Shown here piece by piece: positions 8,704 through 18,559 of a stretch of DNA of 64,000 nt. Numbering within the stretch: position 1 is the stretch's first letter; the number at the start of each line of letters is the position of its first letter. Location: assembly GCA_012840075.1 (NCBI GenBank), contig DUMC01000020.1, positions 1 to 64,000 of the forward strand. Direction: 5' to 3'. The stretch comes from Clostridiaceae bacterium. GTDB lineage: Bacteria; Bacillota; Clostridia; Acetivibrionales; DUMC01. The position numbers were made by a program, and so were the translations under genes. Below the pieces are notes generated by a model. The model ran no database searches. It had not been told where the DNA came from and worked only from the letters and a program-made list of their open reading frames with translations.

Positions 8704-9678
8704 ATGGAGATTGTTAAAACGAAAGGCTCAGTATCAAATTATAGTAATGGGCTACCGTCCAAAGAGAAAAAAGAAAATAAGTTTTTAAAAAAGTTCAAAA
8801 GAGGCAAGTACTTGTTTTTGTTAGTAATACCAACGGTAATATGTATGCTTTTGTTTTATTATCTTCCTATGTGGGGGATTTTAATTGCTTTTAAGCAATA
8901 TTCACCATTTAAAGGTCTTGCCGGAAGCCCATGGGTTGGTTTAAAGCATTTCCGGACTTTTTTTGAGAACCCGTTTTTTTTCAGGTATTTTAGAAATACA
9001 ATATTGCTGTCTTTTTATTCTCTGATATGGGGATTTCCTGCACCTATAATATTTGCATTGATTTTAAATGATGTTCAAAATATAAGATTTAAAAAATTAG
9101 TACAGACAGTAAGCTACATGCCTCATTTTTATTCAACTGTAGTGGTAGTGGGGCTTTTTACTATGTTCCTGTCACCTACCAGCGGACCGGTGAATAAACT
9201 TATACAGTTTTTTGGACATAAACCCATAAGTTTTTTGGCAGATGCAAAGTATTTTAGAACAATATATGTCGCTTCAGAAATATGGCAAAACTTAGGATGG
9301 GGAGCTATTATATATTTGGCAGCACTTACCAATATAGATCCACAGCTATACGAAGCTGCTATAATAGACGGAGCATCTAAATTTAAGAGGCTTATTTACG
9401 TTACTTTGCCTTGCCTGGCTCCAACCATAATAACAATGTTACTTTTAAGGCTCGGACATATCATGAATGTTGGTTTTGAAAGAGCCTACCTGCTTCAAAA
9501 ACCATCAACTTATGAAACATCGGACATAATTCAGACTTATATTTACAGAACCGGTATTGAAAGCAATAATTTTAGTTTTGCTTCGGCAGTAGGGTTATTT
9601 AATTCGGTAATTAACGTAATTTTTCTTGTAGGATGTAATAAGCTTTCACAATACCTGACTGAAACGAGTCTTTGGTAG
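8704..9678 (+). CDS. Sugar ABC transporter permease, LplB/YteP type
   Basis: The 324-residue inner-membrane protein matches the LplB/YteP group of CUT1 permeases: a charged N-terminal tail of about 35 residues, then six membrane helices starting YLFLLVIPTVICMLLFYYLPMWG. The ATPase-contact loop is near residue 220 (EAAIIDGASKFKRLIYVTLP). In this family the permeases pair with a YtcP-type partner and a shared MsmX-like ATPase encoded elsewhere, and import oligosaccharides. The next gene is that partner. The usual binding-protein gene is truncated upstream, so the pair may be orphaned or may use another binding protein. The ribosome site is AGGGGG about 10 bases before the ATG. Confidence 0.9.
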   Translation: MEIVKTKGSVSNYSNGLPSKEKKENKFLKKFKRGKYLFLLVIPTVICMLLFYYLPMWGILIAFKQYSPFKGLAGSPWVGLKHFRTFFENPFFFRYFRNTILLSFYSLIWGFPAPIIFALILNDVQNIRFKKLVQTVSYMPHFYSTVVVVGLFTMFLSPTSGPVNKLIQFFGHKPISFLADAKYFRTIYVASEIWQNLGWGAIIYLAALTNIDPQLYEAAIIDGASKFKRLIYVTLPCLAPTIITMLLLRLGHIMNVGFERAYLLQKPSTYETSDIIQTYIYRTGIESNNFSFASAVGLFNSVINVIFLVGCNKLSQYLTETSLW

Positions 9679-9694
9679 AAAGGTGATATAATTT

Positions 9695-10567
9695 ATGAGA
9701 AAATACAGATTTTCAATTTTAAAAATAATAAGTACAATTGTATTGCTTTTTGTGCTATTTGTTACTTTGTATCCGTTTGTATACATGGTTGCTGTTTCTT
9801 TTTCCGAAAATATATACGTATTAAGGAATGAAATCACATTTTACCCAAAAGGTTTTAATTTAAAAACTTACAAGAAAGTATTTGAAGATAAAAGGCTTTT
9901 ACCTGCCTATAAAAATACAATTATCTACGTAATACTTGGTACGGCTATTGCTCTTTTTGTAACTACTACAGGTGCATACGCTTTGAGTAAAAAAGAACGT
10001 TGTCCGTTTTCAGGATTAATAAATAAGATGCTTATTGTGATTATGTTTTTCAATGGAGGAATGATTCCCACATATTTGGCTATTAACTGGCTTGGAATGT
10101 ATGATACTATTTGGGCGGTGGTTTTGCCCGGAGCTTTAAATGCTTGGAATTTGATAATCATGCGGAGCTTTTTCATAAATTATCCTACTGAAATAGAAGA
10201 ATCAGGGCAAATAGACGGCCTCAACGATTTAGGAATATTGTGGTACCTTGTTCTTCCCACATCTACTGCCGTAACGGCAACTATCGGGTTGTTTTACGCT
10301 GTAGGTTTATGGAATGCATTTTTCGGTCCGTTTATATATTTGCGTGATAATTCTAAATATCCGTTACAGATTATTTTGCGGCAAATTGTTTTAAAAGGGG
10401 AAGCAATAGATTCAGAAATGATACTTTCCAGCGGTAAGGAGATTATTGCGGAAGATTCTATAAAATACGCAACTATCATAGTTTCTATAATACCGATAAT
10501 ACTGGCTTATCCTTATTTGCAGAAATATTTTGTTAAAGGCGTAATGATAGGTTCGATAAAAGGTTAG
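9695..10567 (+). CDS. Sugar ABC transporter permease, YtcP type
   Basis: The 290-residue protein has six membrane helices and the conserved YtcP/CUT1 features: IVIMFFNGGMIPTYLAINW near residue 115, the ATPase-contact loop EIEESGQIDGLNDLGILWYL near 165, and the family C terminus YLQKYFVKGVMIGSIKG. It follows the LplB-type permease by 16 bases and should form the membrane channel with it. The gene appears intact, unlike its relative in cluster B, which keeps only the last 180 codons. A strong terminator follows 29 bases after the stop. Confidence 0.9.
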   Translation: MRKYRFSILKIISTIVLLFVLFVTLYPFVYMVAVSFSENIYVLRNEITFYPKGFNLKTYKKVFEDKRLLPAYKNTIIYVILGTAIALFVTTTGAYALSKKERCPFSGLINKMLIVIMFFNGGMIPTYLAINWLGMYDTIWAVVLPGALNAWNLIIMRSFFINYPTEIEESGQIDGLNDLGILWYLVLPTSTAVTATIGLFYAVGLWNAFFGPFIYLRDNSKYPLQIILRQIVLKGEAIDSEMILSSGKEIIAEDSIKYATIIVSIIPIILAYPYLQKYFVKGVMIGSIKG

Positions 10568-10595
10568 AAAATATGAAATCTAAAGAAATTGAGAT

Positions 10596-10645
10596 AAGGC
10601 AAACAATGATTCCTGCAATATAGGAATTATTGTTTGCCTTGTGTT
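10596..10645 (+). terminator. Rho-independent terminator of sugar ABC cluster A
   Basis: A 19-base inverted repeat (AAGGCAAACAATGATTCCT and AGGAATTATTGTTTGCCTT, one G-U type mismatch) with a 7-base loop is followed by a T-rich stretch. It ends the permease transcript and, being nearly symmetric, may also stop the convergent chemoreceptor transcript. Confidence 0.85.
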
Positions 10646-10669
10646 TTTATGCTTTTTAAGCATCTTATT

Positions 10670-12130
10670 TCAGAAAACGAATTCATTTTTTTCCGTTAAT
10701 GCATTAGTCTTTTCAATTAATTCCTCAAGTACTACAATCAAATTCCGGGATAAATCTTTGGAATATGCAAGGGCTTTTTCGGCTTCTTCTTTATTATTTT
10801 CTTCTATATGCTTAATAACTATGCTGCCTGATTTATGGAAATTGTGATGCAGTTCATTAATACTTTCCCATATACTGGAAATCTCAGGGTGGGACGGTTT
10901 AACGGAATGATAAAAATGACCGAAACTGCATTTATGATCATCTAATTGCAAGGGCTGAACTTCCATTGTGTTTACCATGGACTCCAATTGAGAAAGCCAG
11001 TTTTTGTGATTTTTAATAACTGATTTAATAAATTCATTAAATTTTTCATTTGGAATGCTGTAAAATCTGTCCTTAATGATTTCACCGGTTTTCTTGGCAG
11101 CGTTATCAATTGTATCTTCTAAAGAGGATATTGCTTCGGCAAGTTCGTTTAAATCTTTGGCAGTAGTTTCCATTGCTTCCGAATAATTATACATATTTTC
11201 TGACAAATCGGTGATGTTGCTGATTGAATTTGTAAATTCTTCTAAAGATGAATTTATTTCTTCACTGACTGCATTTATGTTTTCAAGTCCGGATGCTATT
11301 CCTGCAATTGACTGATTGCTGGAATCAATTAAAGTATTCATGGTGAGCACGGAAGCATTTATGTTTTCGAGTGAAGCTACAGTTTGCTCAATACCTTGGA
11401 AGCTCTTGTTTGAATTTTCGGATACGGTATTAACTATAGTGTTTATGGACTCAAGTAAATCCTTCGTGGTATCTGATAGCTCTCTGATTTCTTCCGCAAT
11501 CACGGAAAAACCTTTTCCTGCTTCTCCTGCCCTGGCAGCTTCTATTGACGCATTAAATGCCAAAAGATTAGTCTGATCTGATATTTCATAAATCCCTTGA
11601 ACAATCTCTTTCATTTTGCTAAAAGATTCCATTAGCATTTTAAAATCATCTGCAGTTGACTTGGATTGTCTAAGAGCACTTTGTGTATCTGTTGATATTT
11701 GTTCGATAATAGAGGATGTGTTTTCAGTGCTGTTTTTTAGGGCATTTGCTTTTTGAGTAATGATACTGATAGATTCTACCAGATCGGAATTAGCTTTTGA
11801 TATTTCCGAAGCTGCATTATTGGATTTGCTTAGTAAATCATGGAGTTCATGTGAAATATTGTTTATTTTCAAACTTATATTGCTGATTCGGTTGCCGAAA
11901 TATTTCATTTTTAAGTCAAAACTGCTGACCAAGAAGGCGGAAGTAAATATATCTTCAAAGATCGACACAAGTTTTTTTCTGCCATTAGCCAAACGGCTTA
12001 TAATATGATGGAGATCCGAATGTTTTTTTAACTTTAATTTAAGATTTTTTTGCTCGTTTTCTTCATAATGAGGATCCTCAATTAATTGTGTAATAGATAT
12101 GTATTCTTTTTTCTTTGAACTATTCAGCAT
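10670..12130 (-). CDS. Soluble methyl-accepting chemotaxis protein with C-terminal CZB zinc domain
   Basis: This 486-residue chemoreceptor has no membrane segment, so it should be cytoplasmic. After about 60 variable residues comes a long coiled-coil signalling region whose tip is unmistakable ([20 protein letters not shown] near residue 190), which contacts CheA and CheW. The last 120 residues fit the CZB (chemoreceptor zinc-binding) domain: HKNWL, then [12 protein letters not shown], then [10 protein letters not shown] provide the 3-His/1-Cys zinc site. CZB domains sense zinc or oxidants such as hypochlorous acid. The ORF track starts at a GTG lying inside the ribosome site; the ATG at 12130, eight bases after GAGGTGG, is preferred. 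No other chemotaxis genes are nearby. Confidence 0.9.
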   Translation of the reverse strand: MLNSSKKKEYISITQLIEDPHYEENEQKNLKLKLKKHSDLHHIISRLANGRKKLVSIFEDIFTSAFLVSSFDLKMKYFGNRISNISLKINNISHELHDLLSKSNNAASEISKANSDLVESISIITQKANALKNSTENTSSIIEQISTDTQSALRQSKSTADDFKMLMESFSKMKEIVQGIYEISDQTNLLAFNASIEAARAGEAGKGFSVIAEEIRELSDTTKDLLESINTIVNTVSENSNKSFQGIEQTVASLENINASVLTMNTLIDSSNQSIAGIASGLENINAVSEEINSSLEEFTNSISNITDLSENMYNYSEAMETTAKDLNELAEAISSLEDTIDNAAKKTGEIIKDRFYSIPNEKFNEFIKSVIKNHKNWLSQLESMVNTMEVQPLQLDDHKCSFGHFYHSVKPSHPEISSIWESINELHHNFHKSGSIVIKHIEENNKEEAEKALAYSKDLSRNLIVVLEELIEKTNALTEKNEFVF

Positions 12131-12212
12131 TTTATGTACCACCTCATATCAAGTTCATATAATTGTCCATAAAAAATAATATGTATCCCCTTAAGTTTAA
12201 TATCGGATACAT

Positions 12213-12256
12213 ATTAATAATCTTAATACTAAAACATTAATAATCTTAGTACTAAA
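12213..12256. repeat. Tandem 21-base repeat, two copies
   Basis: ATTAATAATCTTAATACTAAA at 12213-12233 recurs at 12236-12256 with one change. It lies upstream of the chemoreceptor gene, between it and the end of the rubredoxin gene. Confidence 0.75.
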
Positions 12257-12316
12257 GCAGCAATATATGTTTCATTTTTTTCGATATGTTTTTAAGAACT
12301 GCTTTTTTTTATTTAA

Positions 12317-12478
12317 TTATTCTTCTTTTTCAAACGCATCTTTTCCTACGCCGCAAAGAGGGCATACCCAGTCATCAGGAAGATCTTCGAAAGGTGTTCC
12401 CGGTGCAATCCCGTTATCAGGATCTCCTACTTCAGGATCATATACATAACCGCATGCAGTGCATACATATTTAGCCAT
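12317..12478 (-). CDS. Rubredoxin
   Basis: The 53-residue protein is the size of a classical rubredoxin and has both iron knuckles, [17 protein letters not shown] near the start and [14 protein letters not shown] near the end, giving the Cys4 site for one iron. It is a small cytoplasmic electron carrier, in anaerobes often serving oxygen- and peroxide-reducing enzymes. The ORF track adds 14 N-terminal residues, but AAAGGAGAGG sits just before the ATG at 12478, which also fits the family start. It appears to be transcribed alone. Confidence 0.97.
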   Translation of the reverse strand: MAKYVCTACGYVYDPEVGDPDNGIAPGTPFEDLPDDWVCPLCGVGKDAFEKEE

Positions 12479-12597
12479 TAGAACCTCTCCTTTCAGATTC
12501 AGGTTGTTGATTATCAACAAAAAAATCTAAAATTATTGCATGCAATAAGCAATATATTATTAATATACCATATTTTTTTTGGTATTAACAACAGATT

Positions 12598-13173
12598 TTA
12601 ACTTGAGTAGATTTTAATTTGGTAAATTACATGCTTAATTGCGGAGGAAATGAAATCAACCATTTTCATTACCAAAAACAATCGGGTGTTTTGAAGAATG
12701 AGAAAATCCATAAATCCTCCAAGATTTACAATTCCTACAACGTGAATATTGCCTACAGGCTTGAGTTCTTTTTTTAGTGCGGAACCCGGAATGATAGGTC
12801 CTTCTCCTATTGAAACATAACCTATATGCTCTGCTTTTCCCAAACATGCATCTATGGCTACAATAAAAGGATTAGAATGCCTTAGGTTAATTTCATCCAT
12901 CATTTTATCAAGATTTTTGGCATGAACGGGATTTTCGAGGGTGCCATAAACATGAACAATATTGTTTTTGATATTCATTATTTTATGACCTACCAGCGGA
13001 CCCAAACTATCTCCAGTAGACCTGTCCGTACCGATGCACAGGAAAATGATCTCCCGGTATCCTTCACTAATAGCTTTACTCAATCTGTTGTATAAAATGC
13101 TTGTAAAATCTTTAAAAGCAAAAGGACTTTGGATGTTTATAAAACGCTTTTCAACTATAGTGTTAATAAGCAT
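12598..13173 (-). CDS. yyaC: YyaC-like spore protein, GPR-endopeptidase fold
   Basis: The 191-residue protein matches the sporulation protein YyaC family, structurally related to the hydrogenase maturation protease/GPR fold. The signature IGTDRSTGDSLGPLVG is near residue 50, NPFIVAIDACLG near 100, and GPIIPGSALKKELKPVG near 125. In Bacillus the gene is expressed during sporulation; its substrate is unsettled. The presence of the gene supports an endospore former. AGGAGG precedes the ATG by a short spacer. Downstream, the rubredoxin gene is on the same strand but over 100 bases away. Confidence 0.88.
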   Translation of the reverse strand: MLINTIVEKRFINIQSPFAFKDFTSILYNRLSKAISEGYREIIFLCIGTDRSTGDSLGPLVGHKIMNIKNNIVHVYGTLENPVHAKNLDKMMDEINLRHSNPFIVAIDACLGKAEHIGYVSIGEGPIIPGSALKKELKPVGNIHVVGIVNLGGFMDFLILQNTRLFLVMKMVDFISSAIKHVIYQIKIYSS

Positions 13174-13467
13174 CCAGCCTCCTATGTTTTATTATTTGCT
13201 ATTAATATGTTTATTATTATTACCTTACAAAAATACAAATATTACAAAGGAAGCGCAGCAAAATTCGAACTTTTTGGGGTGGGAAACTTTTCGTTGGTAA
13301 ATGGTACATTTATTTTTTTATAATTTAATAAATTAAAAACACTTTATCTTTATTTATTGATATCAATACAATATTCTGTTATTATTAAAACATATAAAGA
13401 CTTTTGACCATATTATTTTGTAATGAAGAATAAGGAAAACGAGTTTTGAAAAAGGAGTTTTCGGTGA

Positions 13468-14679
13468 GTGCATCAAAAAAAGGCTAATTATTATGCTAAA
13501 GAGTATCCAAAAGATTATACTAAGGATTATGCCAAAGACCTGCTCAATACCAGGATAATAGATAAGGTAGGGCCGTATTCAAAGTATAGTGAAGTCCTTC
13601 CCGTTGAAGACATAATAAACGGTATGCTGGATTGGGTAAGGGTTATAGACAGTAACGGCATTATTATTTATGCTAATAAAGCCATGCAAGACGATTTTAA
13701 CCATCCTATTATCGGGAAGAAGTGTTATGAAGTTTTTTGTCAAAAAGAGCCTTGCGACAACTGTATATCTAGGATGGTTGCAACTGACGGGAAAATTCAT
13801 GAAAAAGAAGAACAGTTTGGTGATAGGTACTTTTCAGTTAAGAGCTCTCCGATAAAGGACAAAAATGGTGATATTATTGCTGTAGTTGAGGTCTTAAGAG
13901 ATATTACAAACGAAAAGATTCTTAATCAAAAACTAATACAACAGAACAAACAACTTAAAGATGATATTAATATAGCAAAGAAAATACAAATGAGCTTTTT
14001 ACCGACAAACCTCAAACAGAATAAGGTTAACTTCTCATTTATATATAATCCTTGTGAAGAGCTTGGAGGAGATTTTTTAGATATATTCATGATAGATGAA
14101 GATCACATGGGACTTTATATAGCAGATGTGGCGGGACACGGTATAACGGCGTCATTACTTACAGTATTTTTGCGTTCATCGTTTAATAAAACGACATTAT
14201 CACCTGCAGTTGCATTAACTGAGTTATATAACGAATTTAATGCAGTAGGTTTTGATGAAGATCTTTATATTACGGTTTTTTATGCGATTTTGGATTTTAA
14301 AAATAACGCAATTACCTATGCAAATGCCGGACATAGTACTAGTCCCATAGTATTCAACAATACAAGATTTGAAATTTTGAGGAGTGCCGGTTTGCCGATT
14401 TGCAACTGGAGTGAAAAAGCAAGTTATACAGAAAAACGTAGCAAGTTATATAAGAAGGATAGGGTGTTTTTTTGCACGGATGGAATAATCGAAGCTCGGA
14501 ACAGTAATGATGAGCAATTTGGAGAGGAGCGCCTCCTTAAAATACTTACATCGGAAAAAGAAAGTCCTGATGTTGTTCTTAACCATATAATATGTGAAGC
14601 ATGTGAATTCATGGGGAAAGAGTGCTCCAACTGTAGCTTCGATGATGATATAACCATGGTTTTGCTTGAAATAAAATGA
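13468..14679 (+). CDS. PAS domain plus SpoIIE/RsbU-type PP2C phosphatase
   Basis: The 403-residue protein has a short repetitive head ([10 protein letters not shown]), a PAS domain at about residues 45-155 ([16 protein letters not shown], then the Cys-rich [18 protein letters not shown]), a helical linker, and a PP2C-type phosphatase at about 170-403. Phosphatase motifs visible are [34 protein letters not shown] and [12 protein letters not shown], with the metal-binding Asp residues in place. Such proteins dephosphorylate anti-anti-sigma factors in partner-switching control of stress or sporulation. The Cys cluster in the PAS region could bind metal or sense redox state; that is inference. 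The GTG start follows AAGGAG by 10 bases. It lies just ahead of glnA, but a separate transcript is likely. Confidence 0.87.
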   Translation: MHQKKANYYAKEYPKDYTKDYAKDLLNTRIIDKVGPYSKYSEVLPVEDIINGMLDWVRVIDSNGIIIYANKAMQDDFNHPIIGKKCYEVFCQKEPCDNCISRMVATDGKIHEKEEQFGDRYFSVKSSPIKDKNGDIIAVVEVLRDITNEKILNQKLIQQNKQLKDDINIAKKIQMSFLPTNLKQNKVNFSFIYNPCEELGGDFLDIFMIDEDHMGLYIADVAGHGITASLLTVFLRSSFNKTTLSPAVALTELYNEFNAVGFDEDLYITVFYAILDFKNNAITYANAGHSTSPIVFNNTRFEILRSAGLPICNWSEKASYTEKRSKLYKKDRVFFCTDGIIEARNSNDEQFGEERLLKILTSEKESPDVVLNHIICEACEFMGKECSNCSFDDDITMVLLEIK

Positions 14680-14716
14680 CTTTAATTTACCAATGGATTT
14701 TGCTGGAGGTGTAAAT

Positions 14717-16051
14717 GTGGCTAAATATACAAGAGAAGATATTATTAGAATAGTCAAAGAGGAAGATGTTAAATTTATTAGACTGCAATTTACTGATATT
14801 TTTGGGATATTAAAAAACTTGGCTATACCTGCCAGTCAACTGGAAAAAGCTCTTGATAACAAAATAATGTTTGACGGGTGTTCAATTGAGGGGTTTGTGA
14901 GGATAGAAGAATCTGATATGTATTTGCGACCTGATTTAGATACATTTGTTATTTTCCCATGGAGGCCTCAGGTGGGTAAAGTTGCCCGAATGATATGCGA
15001 TGTATACAATCCTGATGAAACACCTTTCGAAGGAGATCCAAGATATGTGCTAAAACGTATCCTTGCAAAAGCTAAAAGCATGGGCTATGATACCGTAAAT
15101 GTCGGCCCGGAATGTGAATTTTTCCTTTTTCTTACAGATAGTGATGGTAATCCTACACTTAATACCCACGATAAGGCAGGTTATTTTGACCTAGGACCCG
15201 TAGATTTAGGTGAAAATGCTCGAAGAGACATGGTAATAGCTTTAGAGGAAATGGGATTTGAAGTTGAAGCATCCCATCATGAAGGTGCTCCGGGACAACA
15301 TGAAATTGACTTTAAATATGCGGATGCACTTACTACTGCTGATGCGATACTCACCTTTAAGCTGGTTGTAAAAACAATTGCCCACAAACATGGGCTTCAT
15401 GCCTCCTTTATGCCCAAACCTATTTATGGCATAAATGGTTCGGGGATGCATATTAATATATCGATGCATAAAAGCGGAAAAAATGCATTTTACGATGAAA
15501 ATGATAAAATAGGCTTAAGTCAGGAAGCTTATTGGTTTATAGGCGGACTGGTAACTCACGCAAGGGAGATTGCTGCTCTTACAAACCCGATAGTAAACTC
15601 ATATAAGAGGCTTGTACCGGGTTACGAAGCACCCGTTTACATAGCATGGTCTGCAGGAAACAGAAGCCCTCTTATCCGCATACCGGTAGCAAGAGGAGAA
15701 AATACGAGAATTGAATTAAGATGTCCGGATCCTTCCTGTAATCCCTATCTTGCATTAGCAGGTATATTAGCGGCAGGGTTGGACGGTATAGAAAAAAAGA
15801 TAAATCCTTCAAATCCAACAAACGTGAATGTATTCAATATGACGGATGAACAAATGAAAAAAGAGGGAATAATTACCCTACCTCAAAGCTTGAGAGAAGC
15901 AATAGATGAAATGAAAAGCAGCAGTTTTGTAAGAAACGTATTAGGTGACCACATATTTGAAAAATACATTGAAGCTAAGAACAAAGAATGGGAGGATTAC
16001 CGCAAGCAAATAACGCCTTGGGAACTTAAGCAATACCTTACCAAGTATTAA
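14717..16051 (+). CDS. glnA: Type I glutamine synthetase (GSI-alpha)
   Basis: The 444-residue enzyme makes glutamine from glutamate, ammonia and ATP in the cytoplasm as a dodecamer. Family motifs are all present: GSIEGFVRI-like [16 protein letters not shown] near residue 60, GPECEFFLF near 130, the [13 protein letters not shown]-site loop near 245, and [13 protein letters not shown] near 315. The length is exactly that of Firmicute GSI-alpha. The adenylylation tyrosine region of GSI-beta is absent, and the Arg in FVRIEE matches the feedback-inhibition Arg of the Bacillus enzyme. The ORF track begins at an earlier ATG, but GGAGGTG lies between it and the GTG at 14717, making GTG the real start. 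It is followed closely by a glutamine-amidotransferase-like hydrolase. Confidence 0.96.
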   Translation: MAKYTREDIIRIVKEEDVKFIRLQFTDIFGILKNLAIPASQLEKALDNKIMFDGCSIEGFVRIEESDMYLRPDLDTFVIFPWRPQVGKVARMICDVYNPDETPFEGDPRYVLKRILAKAKSMGYDTVNVGPECEFFLFLTDSDGNPTLNTHDKAGYFDLGPVDLGENARRDMVIALEEMGFEVEASHHEGAPGQHEIDFKYADALTTADAILTFKLVVKTIAHKHGLHASFMPKPIYGINGSGMHINISMHKSGKNAFYDENDKIGLSQEAYWFIGGLVTHAREIAALTNPIVNSYKRLVPGYEAPVYIAWSAGNRSPLIRIPVARGENTRIELRCPDPSCNPYLALAGILAAGLDGIEKKINPSNPTNVNVFNMTDEQMKKEGIITLPQSLREAIDEMKSSSFVRNVLGDHIFEKYIEAKNKEWEDYRKQITPWELKQYLTKY

Positions 16052-16142
16052 ACGATTAAACAGGAACAAGCTTAAGAAAAACGTGAAGAGAGAATTTAAA
16101 CTGGAATTGTTTATCAATTGCAGGAGGGCCGAGGACAAAAAC

Positions 16143-16895
16143 ATGACTTCTAGGAGACCTTTAATTGGTATAACACCGTCCTATGAAGACGATATCAAAA
16201 GAATATTCTTAAGCAATTATTATGCCGAATCTGTTGATAAAGCCGGTGGTCTTCCGATAATATTGCCTTTGACGGAAGACCTCGGAGTAATCAGCCAAAT
16301 AGCAAAAACCTGTGACGGAATTTTAGTTTCCGGTGGTCCGGATATGGATGCCGTATACTATAATGAGGACAATATGCCTTACAATGGAAATATTTCACCT
16401 TTAAGAGACAAGTTGGAAGTCGCTCTTGTTAGAGAAGTATTTAAGTTAAAAAAACCTATATTAGGAATTTGCCGTGGTATGCAGGTTTTAAATGTAGCAT
16501 TGGGGGGAACTTTATATCAGGATGTTTATTCTCAGATTAAGGACAGAGATATTATAAAGCATAGACAAGAAGCTCCCAGATGGTATCCAACCCATGAAAT
16601 TTCCATAGTAAGCAATAGCATAGTATGGCATTCATTCAGCTGTGATACTATCAGGGTGAATTCTTTCCATCATCAGGCTGTTAAAGACGTAGCCCCGGGT
16701 TTTAAAGTTACATCTACAACAAATGATGGAATAATCGAGTCAATAGAATTTGAGGGTGATACATTTGTAGTAGGGGTGCAATGGCACCCTGAGAACATGT
16801 GGAAAAAAGACCCTATATATTTGCGAATATTTGAACTTTTTGTAGAGTCAATCAAAAGGAGGAGTGGTAATGCCAATCAAACTGCACCTTGGTGA
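16143..16895 (+). CDS. Gamma-glutamyl-GABA hydrolase-like class I amidotransferase (peptidase C26)
   Basis: The 250-residue protein is a stand-alone class I glutamine-amidotransferase-fold hydrolase of the PuuD/peptidase C26 type. Its nucleophile is in KPILGICRGMQVLNV (about residue 105), the catalytic His/Glu are in VGVQWHPENM near the C terminus, and NSFHHQAVKDVA is also typical. Such enzymes cleave gamma-glutamyl bonds, for example in gamma-glutamyl-GABA or gamma-glutamyl amino acids, releasing glutamate. Its place between glnA and DUF951 suits nitrogen recycling. The ORF track begins at an upstream GTG; the ATG at 16143 with GAGGA seven bases ahead gives the family length. It overlaps the next gene by 26 bases. 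Confidence 0.88.
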   Translation: MTSRRPLIGITPSYEDDIKRIFLSNYYAESVDKAGGLPIILPLTEDLGVISQIAKTCDGILVSGGPDMDAVYYNEDNMPYNGNISPLRDKLEVALVREVFKLKKPILGICRGMQVLNVALGGTLYQDVYSQIKDRDIIKHRQEAPRWYPTHEISIVSNSIVWHSFSCDTIRVNSFHHQAVKDVAPGFKVTSTTNDGIIESIEFEGDTFVVGVQWHPENMWKKDPIYLRIFELFVESIKRRSGNANQTAPW

Positions 16896-17064
16896 CATTG
16901 TTGAACTTAAAAAAGAACATCCTTGTGGAAGCAAGCAGTGGGAAATAACCCGCACAGGTGCTGATATAAGAATAAAATGCCTGGGTTGTGGACGCCAGGT
17001 TTTAATACCGAGACCAAAGTTTGAAAAGAGCATAAAAAAGATAATTAAATCTTTTGAAATTTAA
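16870..17064 (+). CDS. DUF951 small zinc-ribbon-like protein
   Basis: The 64-residue protein matches DUF951, common in Firmicutes and of unknown function. It opens MPIKLHLGDIVELKKEHPCG and has CLGCGRQV in the second half; the Cys residues suggest a metal site. The ATG at 16870 has AGGAGG ideally placed inside the end of the previous gene, so the two are translationally coupled. The first two codons of the ORF-track version are dropped. Confidence 0.85.
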   Translation: MPIKLHLGDIVELKKEHPCGSKQWEITRTGADIRIKCLGCGRQVLIPRPKFEKSIKKIIKSFEI

Positions 17065-17079
17065 AAAACCGATGCATTT

Positions 17080-17119
17080 TTTAACGTTTTTTTTGTAATA
17101 ATAAGAAAAAAACGTTAAA
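17080..17119. repeat. 14-base perfect inverted repeat before the HtrA-like gene
   Basis: TTTAACGTTTTTTT and AAAAAAACGTTAAA flank a 12-base loop. The structure ends directly against the GGGTGG ribosome site of the next gene. It could terminate the glnA operon, its own arm supplying T residues, or affect translation of the protease. Confidence 0.6.
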
Positions 17120-17132
17120 GGGTGGTTTTTGA

Positions 17133-18377
17133 GTGTTTGGCATCGGTGGCAGATACAATTACTATGAAGAAAATACAAGAAAAAACAGAAAGATAAATTC
17201 AGGGAATTTTATAACATCCCTTATCACTTCTCTGATAGTTGGAGCACTTCTTCTTATTCTTATATGGAATAATATTATACCAATACCGCCAAGAAATGAT
17301 TCTGTCAGTCCCGGGGTTGATTCCGGCCAAAAGGAAATAGATCCTGATATACCCCAAGATATAAGAGTTCCAAACCCACAACAAATCGGAGCTACTATAT
17401 CAAATCCTACCGATAATATTGTAAATGTTACTAAAAGCGTAATTGATGGAGTAGTTGGTATATCTGTATTAAGAGCTAATGTAGATTCTATATTCGATAG
17501 CAATACAACTGAAAAATGGGGCGTTGGTACAGGTGTTGTAGTGAGTTCCGATGGCTATATCCTAACAAATCATCACGTGGCAGGAGGGAAAAACAAAAAA
17601 CTTATTGTTTTCTTTTCAGATGGGACAACCATGGATGGTCAAACCCTTTGGTCTGATTCGGTATTAGATCTTGCCATAGTGAAAGTAAATGCCACAGGTC
17701 TTACTGCCATACCTCTTGGAGATGCAAGTAAGCTCCAGGTAGGAGAACTGGCAATAGCAATAGGAAATCCCTTCGGATTGCAGCTTCAAAGAACCGTCAC
17801 ATCCGGGATTATAAGTGCTCTTAACAGGACCATAAGCATTGATACGGAACAAGGAACAAATTATATGGAAGGTTTAATTCAAACAGATGCGAGTATAAAT
17901 CCTGGAAACAGCGGTGGTCCCTTATTGAATTTCCGTGGGGAAGTTGTTGGAATTAATACCGTAAAGATAGCTTCAGCCGAAGGCATTGGGTTTGCCATAC
18001 CGATAAACGTTGCTATTCCTATTATTCAAAAATTTAAAGATACAGGAACTTTCAAAGAAGCATATATGGGTATTTTTGCATATGACAGGGAAGCGATACC
18101 TTTTCTTGAACAAGATTTAAAACTTGATAATGGCATATATGTTGTGAAAGTGGATCAAGATGGTCCGGCAGCCAAATCCGGCATTAAGAAAGGCTGTATA
18201 ATTTTAGAAGTGGACGGCAAACCTGTAAACACCATGTTGGAATTGAGATGTATTATATATTCCAAGAATCCCGGAGATGTAATAAATATAACTCATATAG
18301 AAAGGGAAACAGGAAAGATTGTAACAACTCCTATAACTCTTTCAGAAAAGAAAGGGGATGGATTAATAACCAGGTAA
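17133..18377 (+). CDS. HtrA/DegP-like membrane-anchored serine protease with one PDZ domain
   Basis: The 414-residue protein has a short cytoplasmic head, one membrane helix at about residues 28-48, a Pro/Asp-rich linker, a trypsin-like protease domain at about 100-300 and one PDZ domain at about 310-400. The catalytic triad is visible: His in ILTNHHVAGG, Asp in SVLDLAIVKV, and Ser in NPGNSGGPLLN. The PDZ segment includes GPAAKSGIKKGCIILEVDG. HtrA-type proteases degrade or refold damaged exported proteins at the outer face of the membrane. The start is GTG, preceded by GGGTGG. It is separated from the glnA operon by an inverted repeat. Confidence 0.93.
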   Translation: MFGIGGRYNYYEENTRKNRKINSGNFITSLITSLIVGALLLILIWNNIIPIPPRNDSVSPGVDSGQKEIDPDIPQDIRVPNPQQIGATISNPTDNIVNVTKSVIDGVVGISVLRANVDSIFDSNTTEKWGVGTGVVVSSDGYILTNHHVAGGKNKKLIVFFSDGTTMDGQTLWSDSVLDLAIVKVNATGLTAIPLGDASKLQVGELAIAIGNPFGLQLQRTVTSGIISALNRTISIDTEQGTNYMEGLIQTDASINPGNSGGPLLNFRGEVVGINTVKIASAEGIGFAIPINVAIPIIQKFKDTGTFKEAYMGIFAYDREAIPFLEQDLKLDNGIYVVKVDQDGPAAKSGIKKGCIILEVDGKPVNTMLELRCIIYSKNPGDVINITHIERETGKIVTTPITLSEKKGDGLITR

Positions 18378-18559
18378 AAATGTTTCCTATCCGGTAAAAT
18401 GCTTCCAATCTATATATATTCCAGGTAAAAATAATTTTACTAAGCATGCTATGTATACTTTTCTGAATAGCTGGCAAGAATTAAAAATGGCAAAGTAAAA
18501 GGTAAATTTATGAAATTCGCATGAAGTAAAAAATACATAATGAAGAGAGGAATTGAATT

